Assembly (NCBI GenBank): GCA_905215625.1
Contig: CAJMQQ010000024.1
Span: 1 to 38,384, forward strand
DNA from: an uncultured bacterium
Lineage (GTDB): Bacteria; Bacillota; Clostridia; Lachnospirales; Lachnospiraceae
Length of the DNA: 38,384 nt
Reading direction: 5' to 3'
Below are positions 8,353-16,438 of this stretch, in pieces; the stretch's first letter is position 1; each line of letters opens with the position of its first letter. Under the pieces are notes generated by a model. It saw only the letters and a program-made list of their open reading frames with translations, did no database searches and had not been told where the DNA came from. The position numbers and the translations under genes were made by a program.

Positions 8353-9162
8353 TTACGGATTCCTTAACCAGATACCGGTAATCCGCTGGTGGAATTCTGC
8401 CAGATATTCTTCCGGAGACAGATACTGGTCTTTATTCATCCGGTAAGCCGGATTCCACATATTTACTACCACAACTTCTGTCTTATCCTGATCTTTGGTA
8501 TGCCGATAATTTTTATCCGCCGCAAACTGGTAATCCTGGACGTTTCCTTTCCAGATCATATGCTCTCCTTTGTTGCGGACGCTCTTTTTATTGCGGAATA
8601 CTTCTTTTACAATCATTTTAAAAATCTCTTCCCCGCCGCACACAATGACTTTGGGATGCAGCAAGCGAACCTGGCGCTTCACAAATTCTATGTATTCGTA
8701 GCCATAGTTCATCCAAACGCTGTCTGAAACCTCTTTTCCACCCCGTTTATTGATATACATCACGGCCAGCGTATCCATAATCTTCCCAGCAGACATAGCT
8801 GCCCCTTCTTCTCCCAAAAGTATACGCTGCATCCCCGCCAGATACCCGCGCTCATCTTCATAGCCCTTCTGGTAACTGCGGTATTCCCTGCGCACATCCG
8901 TCAGAACCGGAAACGTCAGTCCTTTTTGAAGGTAGTGCTTTAAGCTAGGTTCTTTTAATATATATAAAACTCCGGCATATTGATCTGGATCCATAATGCC
9001 GTCTACATGAAAACTGCGTTTATCGATTTCTTCATAACAGGTCCTGCCATACGCGTTTTCTTCCAGCATCTGGGTTGTCTGCCACAAAACAAACAATTCT
9101 TCCATGGAACAACAGTCGCCAGCCAGACCTTCCAGTACAATTTGCTCCAGTGTTTTCGCCAT
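8353..9162 (-). CDS. Unrecognised protein, possibly uracil-DNA-glycosylase-like fold
   Basis: I do not recognise this 269-aa soluble protein with confidence. It has no signal peptide or membrane segment. Four spaced motifs recall the UDG superfamily: GVLYILKEPS (64-73), AVMYINKRGG (133-142), RLLHPKVIVCGG (166-177) and VVVNMWNPAYR (231-241). The last two resemble the strand before the catalytic pocket and the HPS-type loop, but with NPAYR in place of HPS. No iron-sulfur cysteine set is present. The ATG at 9162 has AAAGGAGGGG upstream. The gene is single and divergent from pyrB. The fold suggestion is inference from motif spacing only. Confidence 0.65.
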   Translation of the reverse strand: MAKTLEQIVLEGLAGDCCSMEELFVLWQTTQMLEENAYGRTCYEEIDKRSFHVDGIMDPDQYAGVLYILKEPSLKHYLQKGLTFPVLTDVRREYRSYQKGYEDERGYLAGMQRILLGEEGAAMSAGKIMDTLAVMYINKRGGKEVSDSVWMNYGYEYIEFVKRQVRLLHPKVIVCGGEEIFKMIVKEVFRNKKSVRNKGEHMIWKGNVQDYQFAADKNYRHTKDQDKTEVVVVNMWNPAYRMNKDQYLSPEEYLAEFHQRITGIWLRNP

Positions 9163-9202
9163 TGCAGCCCCTCCTTTGCTCCTTATTTCAGCATTAAAAA
9201 GA

Positions 9203-9258
9203 ATTATATCATATTTTTTGTAAAAATTGTAGAATTTTCTCCTGATATGCTGTATAAT
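9203..9258. promoter_or_regulatory. Back-to-back promoter region between the unknown gene and pyrB
   Basis: On the plus strand TATAAT (9253-9258) lies about 42 bases before the pyrB ATG, with no good -35. On the minus strand TATAAT (9203-9208) serves the unknown gene, again with a weak -35. The pyrB leader is only about 35 nt, too short for a PyrR or other attenuator. Confidence 0.55.
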
Positions 9259-9300
9259 AGGACAAACTCAGAAATTTACATAGATTCAAAGGAGAATTGC

Positions 9301-10224
9301 ATGAGACACTTGTTAAATCCACTGGATTTCTCTGTGGAAGAGATCAACACCTTACTGGACTTAGCTGACGATATTGCCGGCAATCTTCCAAAATACGCTC
9401 ACGTATGTGACGGCAAAAAATTAGCTACCTGTTTTTATGAGCCGAGCACCCGCACCCGTTTAAGTTTTGAAGCAGCAATGCTGAATTTAGGGGGCAGTGT
9501 CCTCGGTTTTTCTTCGGCCAATTCCAGCTCTGCTGCAAAAGGCGAAAGCGTTGCAGATACTATCCGTATGATTGGCTGTTATGCAGATATCTGCGCTATG
9601 CGCCATCCGAAAGAAGGCGCTCCTATGGTTGCCTCCCAGGTAGCCCAGATTCCGGTTATCAACGCCGGGGACGGCGGCCACCAGCATCCGACCCAGACCC
9701 TTACCGACCTTTTGACCATCCGTTCTTTAAAAGGACGCCTGGACAATCTGACCATCGGTTTTTGCGGTGACTTAAAGTTCGGACGTACCGTTCATTCTTT
9801 AATCCATGCCATGGTTCGTTATCCGGATGTAAAATTTGTTTTAATCTCCCCGCCGGAACTTCGGATTCCCGATTATCTCCGTGAAGATGTGCTTGAGGCT
9901 AACCATATTGAATTTAAAGAAGTAGACAGTTTGGACGCAGCCCTTCCAGAACTGGATATCCTGTATATGACCAGAGTCCAGAGAGAACGTTTCTTCAACG
10001 AAGAAGACTATATTCGTCTGAAGGACTGCTATATTCTGGACCGTCAGAAAATGAAGCTGGCAAAACCGGATATGTTTATCCTTCACCCACTTCCCAGAGT
10101 CAACGAAATCTCTGTAGAAGTGGACGACGATCCAAGAGCCGCTTACTTTAAACAGGCACAGTACGGAGTATATGTCCGTATGGCTCTGATTATGACGTTA
10201 CTGGAGGTGGAAAAACCATGTTAA
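9301..10224 (+). CDS. pyrB: Aspartate carbamoyltransferase catalytic chain
   Basis: This subunit condenses carbamoyl phosphate and aspartate to carbamoyl aspartate, the second step of pyrimidine synthesis. The 307-aa protein has the carbamoyl-phosphate motif EPSTRTRLSFE (47-57), the SSSAAKGES loop with its lysine from the neighbouring subunit, DGGHQHPTQ, the aspartate-binding RVQRERF, and HPLPR near the C-terminus. The start at 9301 (MRHLLNPLDF) follows AAAGGAGAATTGC. The open frame extends upstream to 8980, but that part is antisense to the unknown gene and has no homology. It overlaps pyrI by 7 bases, so the enzyme is the allosteric PyrB-PyrI type. Confidence 0.97.
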   Translation: MRHLLNPLDFSVEEINTLLDLADDIAGNLPKYAHVCDGKKLATCFYEPSTRTRLSFEAAMLNLGGSVLGFSSANSSSAAKGESVADTIRMIGCYADICAMRHPKEGAPMVASQVAQIPVINAGDGGHQHPTQTLTDLLTIRSLKGRLDNLTIGFCGDLKFGRTVHSLIHAMVRYPDVKFVLISPPELRIPDYLREDVLEANHIEFKEVDSLDAALPELDILYMTRVQRERFFNEEDYIRLKDCYILDRQKMKLAKPDMFILHPLPRVNEISVEVDDDPRAAYFKQAQYGVYVRMALIMTLLEVEKPC

Positions 10225-10655
10225 ATATCGGCGGATTAAAAGACGGCATTGTATTAGACCACATTGAAGCCGGACGCAGCTTGGACATTTACTATCATCT
10301 GGGCTTAGACAAGCTGGAATGTCAGGTGGCCATTATCAAAAATGCCCGCAGCAACAAAATGGGGCGCAAAGACATTATTAAAATCGAAGGCAGCATGGAT
10401 TTGATTGACTTGAATGTTCTGGGCTACATTGACCACAATATTACAGTCAATATTATCCGTGACAATAAAATTGTAGAAAAGAAACGGGTAGAACTGCCAG
10501 AGCGGATTACCAATGTCATTCACTGCAAAAACCCCAGATGCATTACCTCAATCGAGCAGGAACTGCCTCATATTTTCTATCTCTCTGACAAAAACAAAGA
10601 AACCTACCGTTGTCTGTACTGCGACGAAGAATACAGCGGCAAACGAAAAAAATAA
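10218..10655 (+). CDS. pyrI: Aspartate carbamoyltransferase regulatory chain
   Basis: This subunit binds nucleotide effectors and confers feedback control on the PyrB trimers. The 145-aa protein has the N-terminal allosteric domain (GIVLDHIEAGRSLDIYYHL). Its C-terminal zinc domain has all four cysteines, C103 and C108 (HCKNPRC) and C132 and C135 (RCLYC). These hold the interface with the catalytic chain. Translation is coupled to pyrB through a 7-base overlap. Bacillus-type ATCases lack PyrI, so allosteric regulation is expected here instead of only transcriptional control. Confidence 0.97.
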   Translation: MLNIGGLKDGIVLDHIEAGRSLDIYYHLGLDKLECQVAIIKNARSNKMGRKDIIKIEGSMDLIDLNVLGYIDHNITVNIIRDNKIVEKKRVELPERITNVIHCKNPRCITSIEQELPHIFYLSDKNKETYRCLYCDEEYSGKRKK

Positions 10656-10668
10656 TTCCGATCACAAA

Positions 10669-10730
10669 ACTCCCTGGGTTTTCGTCTGTGTAATGTTGCT
10701 CTCAGACTGAAAACCAGGGAGTCCTTTTTT
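10669..10730. terminator. Bidirectional terminator shared by pyrBI and rnpB
   Basis: A stem of about 20 bp pairs ACTCCCTGG...TCTG (10669-10688) with CAGACTGA...GGGAGT (10703-10722). Seven Ts follow on the plus strand (10724-10730) and TTTTGTG follows on the minus strand, so it can stop both convergent transcripts. Confidence 0.85.
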
Positions 10731-10738
10731 TAATGAAA

Positions 10739-11090
10739 GTTTTGAGTAAAACGATAAGCCGGGTTATGTCGTTGGATGGTCATCTATCTAGGCATACTGT
10801 CACCAGTATGCTCAAGCGACCTACCCGAAAGCAGACGGGCCGCCTTATGCTTTCTGTTCGGTCTTGCTTCGAATGGGGTTTACATATGCCCCGCCTGTTA
10901 CCAGCCGGGCGGTAGTCTCTTACACTGCCTTTCCACCCTTACCGCATTGCTGCGGCGGTTTATTTCTGTTGCACTGTCCTTAGAGTCGCCTCCACCAGAC
11001 GTTATCTGGCATCCTGCCCTGTGAAGCCCGGACTTTCCTCTCCCATGACCTTTCGGTTTCATGGCAGCGACCATCTGTCCTGCTCAAAAC
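10739..11090 (-). ncRNA. rnpB: RNase P RNA, bacterial
   Basis: This is the catalytic RNA that matures the 5' ends of tRNAs. The minus strand carries the universal GAGGAAAGTCCGGGCTTC near the 5' end, CAGTGCAACAGAAATA and AAGGGTGGAAAGGCAGTG in the core, and ACCCGGCTTATCG near the 3' end. The ends are set by the P1 helix: GTTTTGAG (11083-11090) pairs exactly with CTCAAAAC (10739-10746). The molecule is about 352 nt. Which structural type (A or B) it is needs folding to decide. Confidence 0.95.
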
Positions 11091-11096
11091 ACTGGT

Positions 11097-11125
11097 ATCA
11101 TAACATATTTTTTCAGCCTTGTCCA
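11097..11125 (-). promoter_or_regulatory. rnpB promoter, overlapping the end of the PTS IIA gene
   Basis: TGGACA (11120-11125) and TATGAT (11097-11102) on the minus strand are 17 bases apart and six bases before the RNA 5' end. The -35 is inside the last codons of the PTS IIA gene (stop at 11113-11115), and no terminator separates the two units. Confidence 0.8.
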
Positions 11126-11436
11126 GCCAGTTTATGATACATCTTTACCATTTCCTCAGATAATGAATAGGTCAGTTCTGCGCTCATCATAATGTCCTCG
11201 CTGTGAACCATTATCAAAGTAATCTGATTCAGTTCTCCGCCTGCGTCCATTGTTATCAGTTTGGTATGTATCTGATGAGCTGCCTTTCTGCATTCCGCTG
11301 CTGTCTTCAGATGCATTTCAGCCTCATCAAATCTTCCTTCTGATGCCGCTGTCAGCGCTGCCATACATTCGCTGCGGGCCTCTCCCGCATTTGTAATAAT
11401 CTGAAGACATACCAGTTCTAACTCCTCATGTTCCAT
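11113..11436 (-). CDS. PTS lactose/cellobiose-family IIA protein
   Basis: This soluble 107-aa phosphocarrier takes phosphate from HPr and passes it to IIB. It is the all-helical lactose-family IIA. The phosphorylated histidine is H78 in TLIMVHSEDIMM, matching the family pattern LLMVHAQDHLM, although the second His of that pattern is replaced by Ile. The family aspartate that holds the metal is likely D81. It is the last gene of the operon, 2 bases after IIB, and its 3' end contains the -35 of rnpB. The gene symbol celC/lacF cannot be decided without the substrate. Confidence 0.92.
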   Translation of the reverse strand: MEHEELELVCLQIITNAGEARSECMAALTAASEGRFDEAEMHLKTAAECRKAAHQIHTKLITMDAGGELNQITLIMVHSEDIMMSAELTYSLSEEMVKMYHKLAGQG

Positions 11437-11438
11437 GG

Positions 11439-11738
11439 TTATTCCCCCATTTCTTTTCTGGCCTGAGCCAAAACCTTTTCCCCGTTCATAGTTCCATAAG
11501 ATACTGGATCAATTGATACGACCGGACAGGCAACCTGTTTTTTTACGATCTCCATTTGGAAGCGTACCTGGGGACCTAACAGAACAATATCTGCATTTCC
11601 TCCTTCTTCTTCTGCAGAAGCCACCGGAGCGGCCAAAATTTCACACTCATATCCCTGGTTCCCGGCCGCAGCCTTCATCTTCTTCACCAAAATACCTGTT
11701 GACAGCCCGCCATTACACAGCAATAGAATCTTTTTCAT
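11439..11738 (-). CDS. PTS lactose/cellobiose-family IIB protein
   Basis: This 99-aa cytoplasmic phosphocarrier transfers phosphate to the sugar during transport. The active-site cysteine is C8 in LLLCNGGLSTGIL, the P-loop-like start of this family (usually CSAGMST). The rest follows the small Rossmann-like pattern, with ADIVLLGPQVRF and CPVVSIDPVSYG. Its ATG at 11738 has GAGAGGAGAAG upstream and lies 26 bases inside the IIC gene. Confidence 0.93.
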   Translation of the reverse strand: MKKILLLCNGGLSTGILVKKMKAAAGNQGYECEILAAPVASAEEEGGNADIVLLGPQVRFQMEIVKKQVACPVVSIDPVSYGTMNGEKVLAQARKEMGE

Positions 11739-13029
11739 TGTCTTCTCCTCTCTCTAACTTTACCATTGTTCTCTCATACATTTTAAAAAATGGAAAATAA
11801 ATCAGTCCATCAATTACAATTAATATCAGAATCAAAATCGGCGCTTTCCAGTCCATGGTAGAAAAAAACGAACCGATAACCGATGGCATCTGCCAGGAAA
11901 GCATGGCATAGCTCTTTCCAATCAATCCAAACTGCATCGTCAAAAATGCAATCGCTCCATTAATCACAGAAGTGGATAAAAAAGGAACAAAGAATATTGG
12001 ATTTAACATTAACGGCAAACCAAAAATAATAGGCTCTGAAATATTGAAAAATGCAGGAATCAATCCCAGGCGGCCAATGGCTTTTAGCTGCTTTGATTTA
12101 GAAGTTGCCAGCATAACCGCTAAAGCCAGTACCGAACCGCATCCTCCAATTACTACAAAGTATACCCAGAACGGTGTAGTAAAAATATTTGGCAATGTCT
12201 CTCCTGCTGCCTGCGCAGCTGCATTTAGAGACAGGTTTCCATCACGAATCGGTGCTAACACGCCAGACAGAGCCGCATCGTGAATGCCAAAAAACCAAAA
12301 TATATGTACCAGTAAGGTAATTACAATTGTAAATCCCAAATTGTCTACAGCCGCCAAAGATGGGGATAAAATACCGTAGATTAATTTAGGAAGCGTCGTT
12401 TCCATCTTATTCATCACTGCAAAAACTGCAATATAGAGAATCATCAGTATTGCCCCGGGTACAATCGAAGCAAACACATCCGATAACGACGCTGGTACTG
12501 TATCAGGAAGCGAAATTTTGCCAAATTCCCGTTTTCTCATGAAGCAATAAAGATCCGCAGTCAATATGGAAATGAGCATGGCTGCAATCAGTCCTTTGCC
12601 ATCCATATATGATATTTCTGCCACCTTGCCGTCCCAGCCCAAGGACTGCGGTTCTACTACCAGCATTAAGAAACCGCATACGCCTAAAAGAATTGGCAAA
12701 AATGATTCTATTTTTTCTGTTTTACATAAAAAATGGATAATCCCTATACAGATGTAAAGCGACATAGCGCCTAACGTCAACGCATTAATCCAGGAAAAAA
12801 TTGTAGCATTATCTGCCACGAAGCGAGCCCACGCTAATGTCAGTCCATTTCCGGCACTTTCTACAGAAGGTGCAGAACTTATTACCGCTGCAATACCTCC
12901 TGTAAAAGTAATTGGCAGCAATGACATAAATGCATCCCGAATAGCACGAAGATGGCGCTCATTGCCTAATTTGTTTGCTGCTGGCATTACGTACTTCTCC
13001 ATTGCCAGACTCATCTCTTGAATGTTCAT
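11713..13029 (-). CDS. PTS lactose/cellobiose-family IIC permease
   Basis: This integral membrane channel protein binds and translocates the sugar. It is about 438 aa with roughly ten hydrophobic segments. Family landmarks are the start MNIQEMSLAMEKYVMPAANKLGNERHLRAIRDAF, abbreviated here as EKYVMPAANKLG and HLRAIRDAF, then the GIHDAALSGVLAPI loop and the FFNISEPIIFGLPLMLNPIF-like signature (FNISEPIIFGLP). The start at 13029 has GGGGAGGTATGAGA upstream with good spacing; an ATG at 13035 overlaps the GH1 stop as ATGA. The C-terminus overlaps the IIB gene by 26 bases. Confidence 0.93.
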   Translation of the reverse strand: MNIQEMSLAMEKYVMPAANKLGNERHLRAIRDAFMSLLPITFTGGIAAVISSAPSVESAGNGLTLAWARFVADNATIFSWINALTLGAMSLYICIGIIHFLCKTEKIESFLPILLGVCGFLMLVVEPQSLGWDGKVAEISYMDGKGLIAAMLISILTADLYCFMRKREFGKISLPDTVPASLSDVFASIVPGAILMILYIAVFAVMNKMETTLPKLIYGILSPSLAAVDNLGFTIVITLLVHIFWFFGIHDAALSGVLAPIRDGNLSLNAAAQAAGETLPNIFTTPFWVYFVVIGGCGSVLALAVMLATSKSKQLKAIGRLGLIPAFFNISEPIIFGLPLMLNPIFFVPFLSTSVINGAIAFLTMQFGLIGKSYAMLSWQMPSVIGSFFSTMDWKAPILILILIVIDGLIYFPFFKMYERTMVKLERGEDNEKDSIAV

Positions 13030-13031
13030 TC

Positions 13032-14435
13032 TCATACCTCCCCGTAAGTTTCTCTTGCGATTTCTTCCCCATTGGTCTCTATAACTTTTTTAAACCAATA
13101 AAAACTTTTTTTAGGCTTCCTTTTTAAATCATCCTTATAATCAACTGCTACCAGTCCATAACGCTTTTCTGTGCCATTTTTCCATGAATATAAGTCAAAT
13201 GGCGACCATGCAAAGTATCCTCTCACATCACATCCTTCTTCTTTTGCATTTAAAAGTGCGTTAATATGCATATTCATAAACCGGATTCGTTCTTCATCCT
13301 CTACCATATCTCCGCTTACATCTTCGTAAAGTCCAATTCCATTTTCCGTAATGTAAATTGGGAGATGATACTTTTTCCACACCTGCCGGATTCCTTCGTA
13401 AAGGCCTTCCGGAAAAATTTCAGTATCCCATTCGGTATAACGGCTGTTTTCCGGCCTTACCTGTTCAAACCATCCTTTAATCACTGTTTGGGATGTTCCC
13501 TTTGCTTTGGTTCCTGCATTATTGACAATTAATGTGGTCTCACCTTTTTCATAAGGCTTTACTACCGCTCTTGCGTAATAATTGAGCCCCAGAAAATCTA
13601 CGGTATTATCTTTTATAATCGTTAGATCTTCCGGCTGCATCATAGACAAATCGGTGGTTTTTGAAAGTTCTCCTAACATATCGCCTGGGATTTCTCCCAT
13701 AGCCGCAGTATCCAAAATCCAGTTATTAAAGAAATTATCTGCAAACCGCATAGCAATTTTTGTCTGTATCGTACCATCGATTCCGTAAACGGGCGCAAAA
13801 CTATGTACAATACCTATCTGACCCTGGTAGCCCCCTTCACGAAATTCTTTTACTGCCATTGCAGATGCCAGCATTACATAATAGGAGCCCGTTACGGTTT
13901 CCTGCAAATCCTGGTGACCCGGAGGATAATTTCCGATTAAATATCCGCTGAAAATACAGTATCTGGGTTCATTAAAAGTAGCCCAGTGAAACACTCTGTC
14001 TCCAAATGCATCAAAGCATACCCTGGCGTAATGTCTGTAAGCTTCACAGGTTTTTCTGTTCAGCCAGCCTCCCAGTTCTTCCAAATACTGCGGCAAATCC
14101 CAGTGATAAATCGTGACAAATGGCGTTATTCCATTTTCCAGACAGGTATTAATCAGTTCATTATAAAAATCAATTCCTTCCTGGTTTATTTCTCCGTCCA
14201 GATTTTTAATAATTCTAGGCCACGCCAGTGAAAAACGGTAACTAGTATGGCCGCCTTCTTTCATCATCCGGATGTCTTCTTTAAATCGGTGGTAATGATC
14301 ACTGGCCACATCACCATTTTCCAGATTTTTGTCATGAAGGTATTTATCCCACATGGATTCTACCCGGCCGCCTTCTTTCCATCCGCCTTCGCACTGATAG
14401 GAAGCGGTAGCGCCTCCCCAAAGAAACTCGTTCAC
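13032..14435 (-). CDS. Glycoside hydrolase family 1, probable 6-phospho-beta-glycosidase
   Basis: This enzyme should hydrolyse the phosphorylated beta-glycoside delivered by the adjacent PTS. The 467-aa protein starts with the GH1 signature NEFLWGGATASYQCEGG. The acid/base is E156 (TFNEP) and the nucleophile E364 (ITENGIG). The loop LYSWKNGTEKRYGL resembles that of lactose-type 6-phospho-beta-galactosidases (SWSNGYEKRYGL) more than the S-x5-K loop of the second GH1 in this window. The real substrate could therefore be a beta-galactoside or a beta-glucoside. The start is a GTG at 14435 behind AGGAGGAAGAA. It is the first gene of the operon. Confidence 0.9.
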   Translation of the reverse strand: MNEFLWGGATASYQCEGGWKEGGRVESMWDKYLHDKNLENGDVASDHYHRFKEDIRMMKEGGHTSYRFSLAWPRIIKNLDGEINQEGIDFYNELINTCLENGITPFVTIYHWDLPQYLEELGGWLNRKTCEAYRHYARVCFDAFGDRVFHWATFNEPRYCIFSGYLIGNYPPGHQDLQETVTGSYYVMLASAMAVKEFREGGYQGQIGIVHSFAPVYGIDGTIQTKIAMRFADNFFNNWILDTAAMGEIPGDMLGELSKTTDLSMMQPEDLTIIKDNTVDFLGLNYYARAVVKPYEKGETTLIVNNAGTKAKGTSQTVIKGWFEQVRPENSRYTEWDTEIFPEGLYEGIRQVWKKYHLPIYITENGIGLYEDVSGDMVEDEERIRFMNMHINALLNAKEEGCDVRGYFAWSPFDLYSWKNGTEKRYGLVAVDYKDDLKRKPKKSFYWFKKVIETNGEEIARETYGEV

Positions 14436-14465
14436 ACTTCTTCCTCCTCTGTTTTTGTTACTCTC

Positions 14466-14494
14466 ATTATAGACAGGAAGATAAATAAAATAGA
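14466..14494 (-). promoter_or_regulatory. Probable regulated promoter of the lactose/cellobiose-family PTS operon
   Basis: A good TATAAT (14466-14471) on the minus strand has only a poor -35 (TCTATT, 14489-14494, 17-base spacer). The -35 overlaps the edge of the 19-bp dyad. This is the pattern expected of an activator-dependent promoter. Confidence 0.55.
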
Positions 14495-14535
14495 ATCTGT
14501 TTTTTCCGCTAAGAAACGGAAAAAACAGATTCTAT
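14490..14535. repeat. Perfect 19-bp inverted repeat between regulator and operon
   Basis: Arms 14490-14508 and 14517-14535 are exact reverse complements with an 8-base loop. The right arm covers the stop codon of the PRD regulator. It could be the regulator's terminator, although the following T-run (ATTTTATTTAT) is broken. It could also be the DNA operator of the PTS operon, whose -35 lies at its left edge. Both roles are possible at once. Confidence 0.85.
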
Positions 14536-16400
14536 AAAAGCATTTCTACAAATTTCTGGCAATTTTCTATTTTAGACAGACGCTTGACTGCTCCCATCTT
14601 CATCAAATTGTCAATCATCACATTATATACGGGAATTACTCGATGATTCCAGCTTGGTGAAAGTGCAAACAGAAATACGATCCTCACATTATACTCGCCC
14701 CAAGCCAGTTTGTTTTTCAGCAGACACGTACAAATTGCTGTACTTTTGGCCTTATTTTCAACTCCATGGGCGAAAGCAAATCCTTCTTCAAAAGCTGTCG
14801 GCGCGATTGCTTCCCGCTTCATTACACTGTCCTGAAACTCTTCGTCTACATAGCCCTGTTCCAAAAGACGGCTGCACATAAAAGCAATTGCCTGTTCTCT
14901 GGACTCAAATTCCATATCAGGAAAAAACAGAGATGGGCGAAACAGCTTTTTAAAATAGGTTTTCACGCTGCTTACCTGCTCATTTCTCACAATAGTAAGA
15001 AGCTTTTCCTTTTCCCGATAATCTAAAAAATTACGGCATAAAATCACCGGTACTTCTGTTGGATTCTTTTCCAACGGTACTGTGGTAAGAACTGCTAATA
15101 TATCTTTCGGAAAATATTCTGGCAGATCAAACACAGAATATGTATAACCAATCTTTAACTTGCATTCCCCCATTTCATCCAATCTTTTTTTCATCAGTTC
15201 TTTTACCTGTTTGCCAAAAGGATTGATTAAGGCTACTTTCTTTTCGGTATGCATCATACTGGTTTCCATAGCCCGGATAAAATGAATCGCAATCAGCCCT
15301 ACTTCATCTTCTCCTATTTTACAGTTCATTAACCGGTTAAATCGGTCTGCAAAGAAAATGGCAATATCATATTCCAGCGGATACTGGGCTTTCATTCGAT
15401 GCAGCACCGGATTGATTACATACTGACTGTTTTCCGTCCGTCTCAATGTGCCAATTAACTGAGCCATCATTTCTTTGTAAAATTCCTGATCCTTTGAAAA
15501 ATCGAACCCATATTCAACATGGATTTCCACCAGGATTTTATCTAAAAATTCAGCCGCTATCTCTCGCTCTAGTCCTTCCATATGATAAAAATCATTTCGA
15601 AACAGTTGGGAAAAGTATTCATATTCTTCCAACGGCAGCGGCATACCCAGAAAGCTGCCAATTTTATCTGCTATCTGCATCACCACCTTGTCTTCCTCCC
15701 GAATGGTGTCCTCCTTTCTGGCCGTTTTTCTTCCTGTTACCAGAAAACCCGCTGCAATTCTTTCTGTCAATACTGCAATTTCCACCAGGAGCCGTACTAT
15801 GGTAGTATCATAAAAAGCTAAATCCTCTTGTTTCAGTCTTTCAAATAAAACGTTTCGAATCCACGAAATATCTGCATACTCAAAATAATTCTGAAATCTA
15901 TCCAATTCAAAATACTGATTTAGATTTCTGGTAATTACATAAATGCTATAATAATTTCTCTTATCTTCCTCCGAAAGTTCTAATACCAGCTTTCCATTTT
16001 GTTTATGGATAACCCCTTTTTTACAATGCCGCTGCATTCTCCGATTGACCCTGCCGATTATTTTAGTCAAAAAGGTATCGCTGATATATAATTCATCTGC
16101 TAATTCTAAATAAGAATTTTCTTCCTCAAACAGAACCCGGCGGACAATCTCCCACTCCAGATTTTCCCCTTCTTCTATCTGGCCGAATGCATGGAGTTTT
16201 ATTTCCGGCTCTTTAAAATCTGTCCAAAATCCCTGTCCGCGTTTTGATTTAATGACCTCTCTTTTTATAGCATGATTAATTTCTCTAATCTCGCTTCTTA
16301 CAGTCCTGTCACTTAAATGCAAACTTTCGCCAATCTGTCCTGCCGTCATATAATCTGTTTCCATAAGAAGATTTAAAATTTCCTTTTGCCGCTCTGTCAT
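14532..16400 (-). CDS. PRD-containing transcriptional activator with PTS IIB/IIA-like domains
   Basis: This is a BglG/MtlR/LicR-type regulator whose activity is set by PTS phosphorylation. In the 622-aa protein I see an N-terminal HTH (1-55, MTERQKEILNLLMETDYM, SDRTVRSEIREI) and a second HTH (about 90-150, LYISDTFLTKIIGRVNR). Two PRD regions follow (about 180-290 and 300-390, with GLIAIHFIRAM in the second). A IIB-like segment comes next (about 400-470) and then a C-terminal IIA-like domain with AFAHG as the likely phospho-histidine. There is no RNA-binding CAT domain, so it acts on DNA and not by antitermination. It lies directly upstream of the PTS operon in the same direction, which makes that operon its probable target. 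Confidence 0.88.
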   Translation of the reverse strand: MTERQKEILNLLMETDYMTAGQIGESLHLSDRTVRSEIREINHAIKREVIKSKRGQGFWTDFKEPEIKLHAFGQIEEGENLEWEIVRRVLFEEENSYLELADELYISDTFLTKIIGRVNRRMQRHCKKGVIHKQNGKLVLELSEEDKRNYYSIYVITRNLNQYFELDRFQNYFEYADISWIRNVLFERLKQEDLAFYDTTIVRLLVEIAVLTERIAAGFLVTGRKTARKEDTIREEDKVVMQIADKIGSFLGMPLPLEEYEYFSQLFRNDFYHMEGLEREIAAEFLDKILVEIHVEYGFDFSKDQEFYKEMMAQLIGTLRRTENSQYVINPVLHRMKAQYPLEYDIAIFFADRFNRLMNCKIGEDEVGLIAIHFIRAMETSMMHTEKKVALINPFGKQVKELMKKRLDEMGECKLKIGYTYSVFDLPEYFPKDILAVLTTVPLEKNPTEVPVILCRNFLDYREKEKLLTIVRNEQVSSVKTYFKKLFRPSLFFPDMEFESREQAIAFMCSRLLEQGYVDEEFQDSVMKREAIAPTAFEEGFAFAHGVENKAKSTAICTCLLKNKLAWGEYNVRIVFLFALSPSWNHRVIPVYNVMIDNLMKMGAVKRLSKIENCQKFVEMLL

Positions 16401-16438
16401 CTCTCATCCCTCTCAAATCTCTCAGGTTTATGGCTTAT

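Noticed and set aside
8980..9300. N-terminal extension of about 107 codons on the pyrB reading frame
   Set aside because: It is antisense to the unknown gene and contains the pyrB promoter. The ribosome binding site and homology both point to the ATG at 9301.
10733..11024. Open frames of 60-82 codons on the plus strand over 10733-11024
   Set aside because: They are antisense to the RNase P RNA gene and have no ribosome binding sites.
14490..14535. RAT-type RNA antiterminator for a BglG protein
   Set aside because: The adjacent regulator has HTH domains and no CAT RNA-binding domain, and the hairpin lies upstream of the promoter of the PTS operon.
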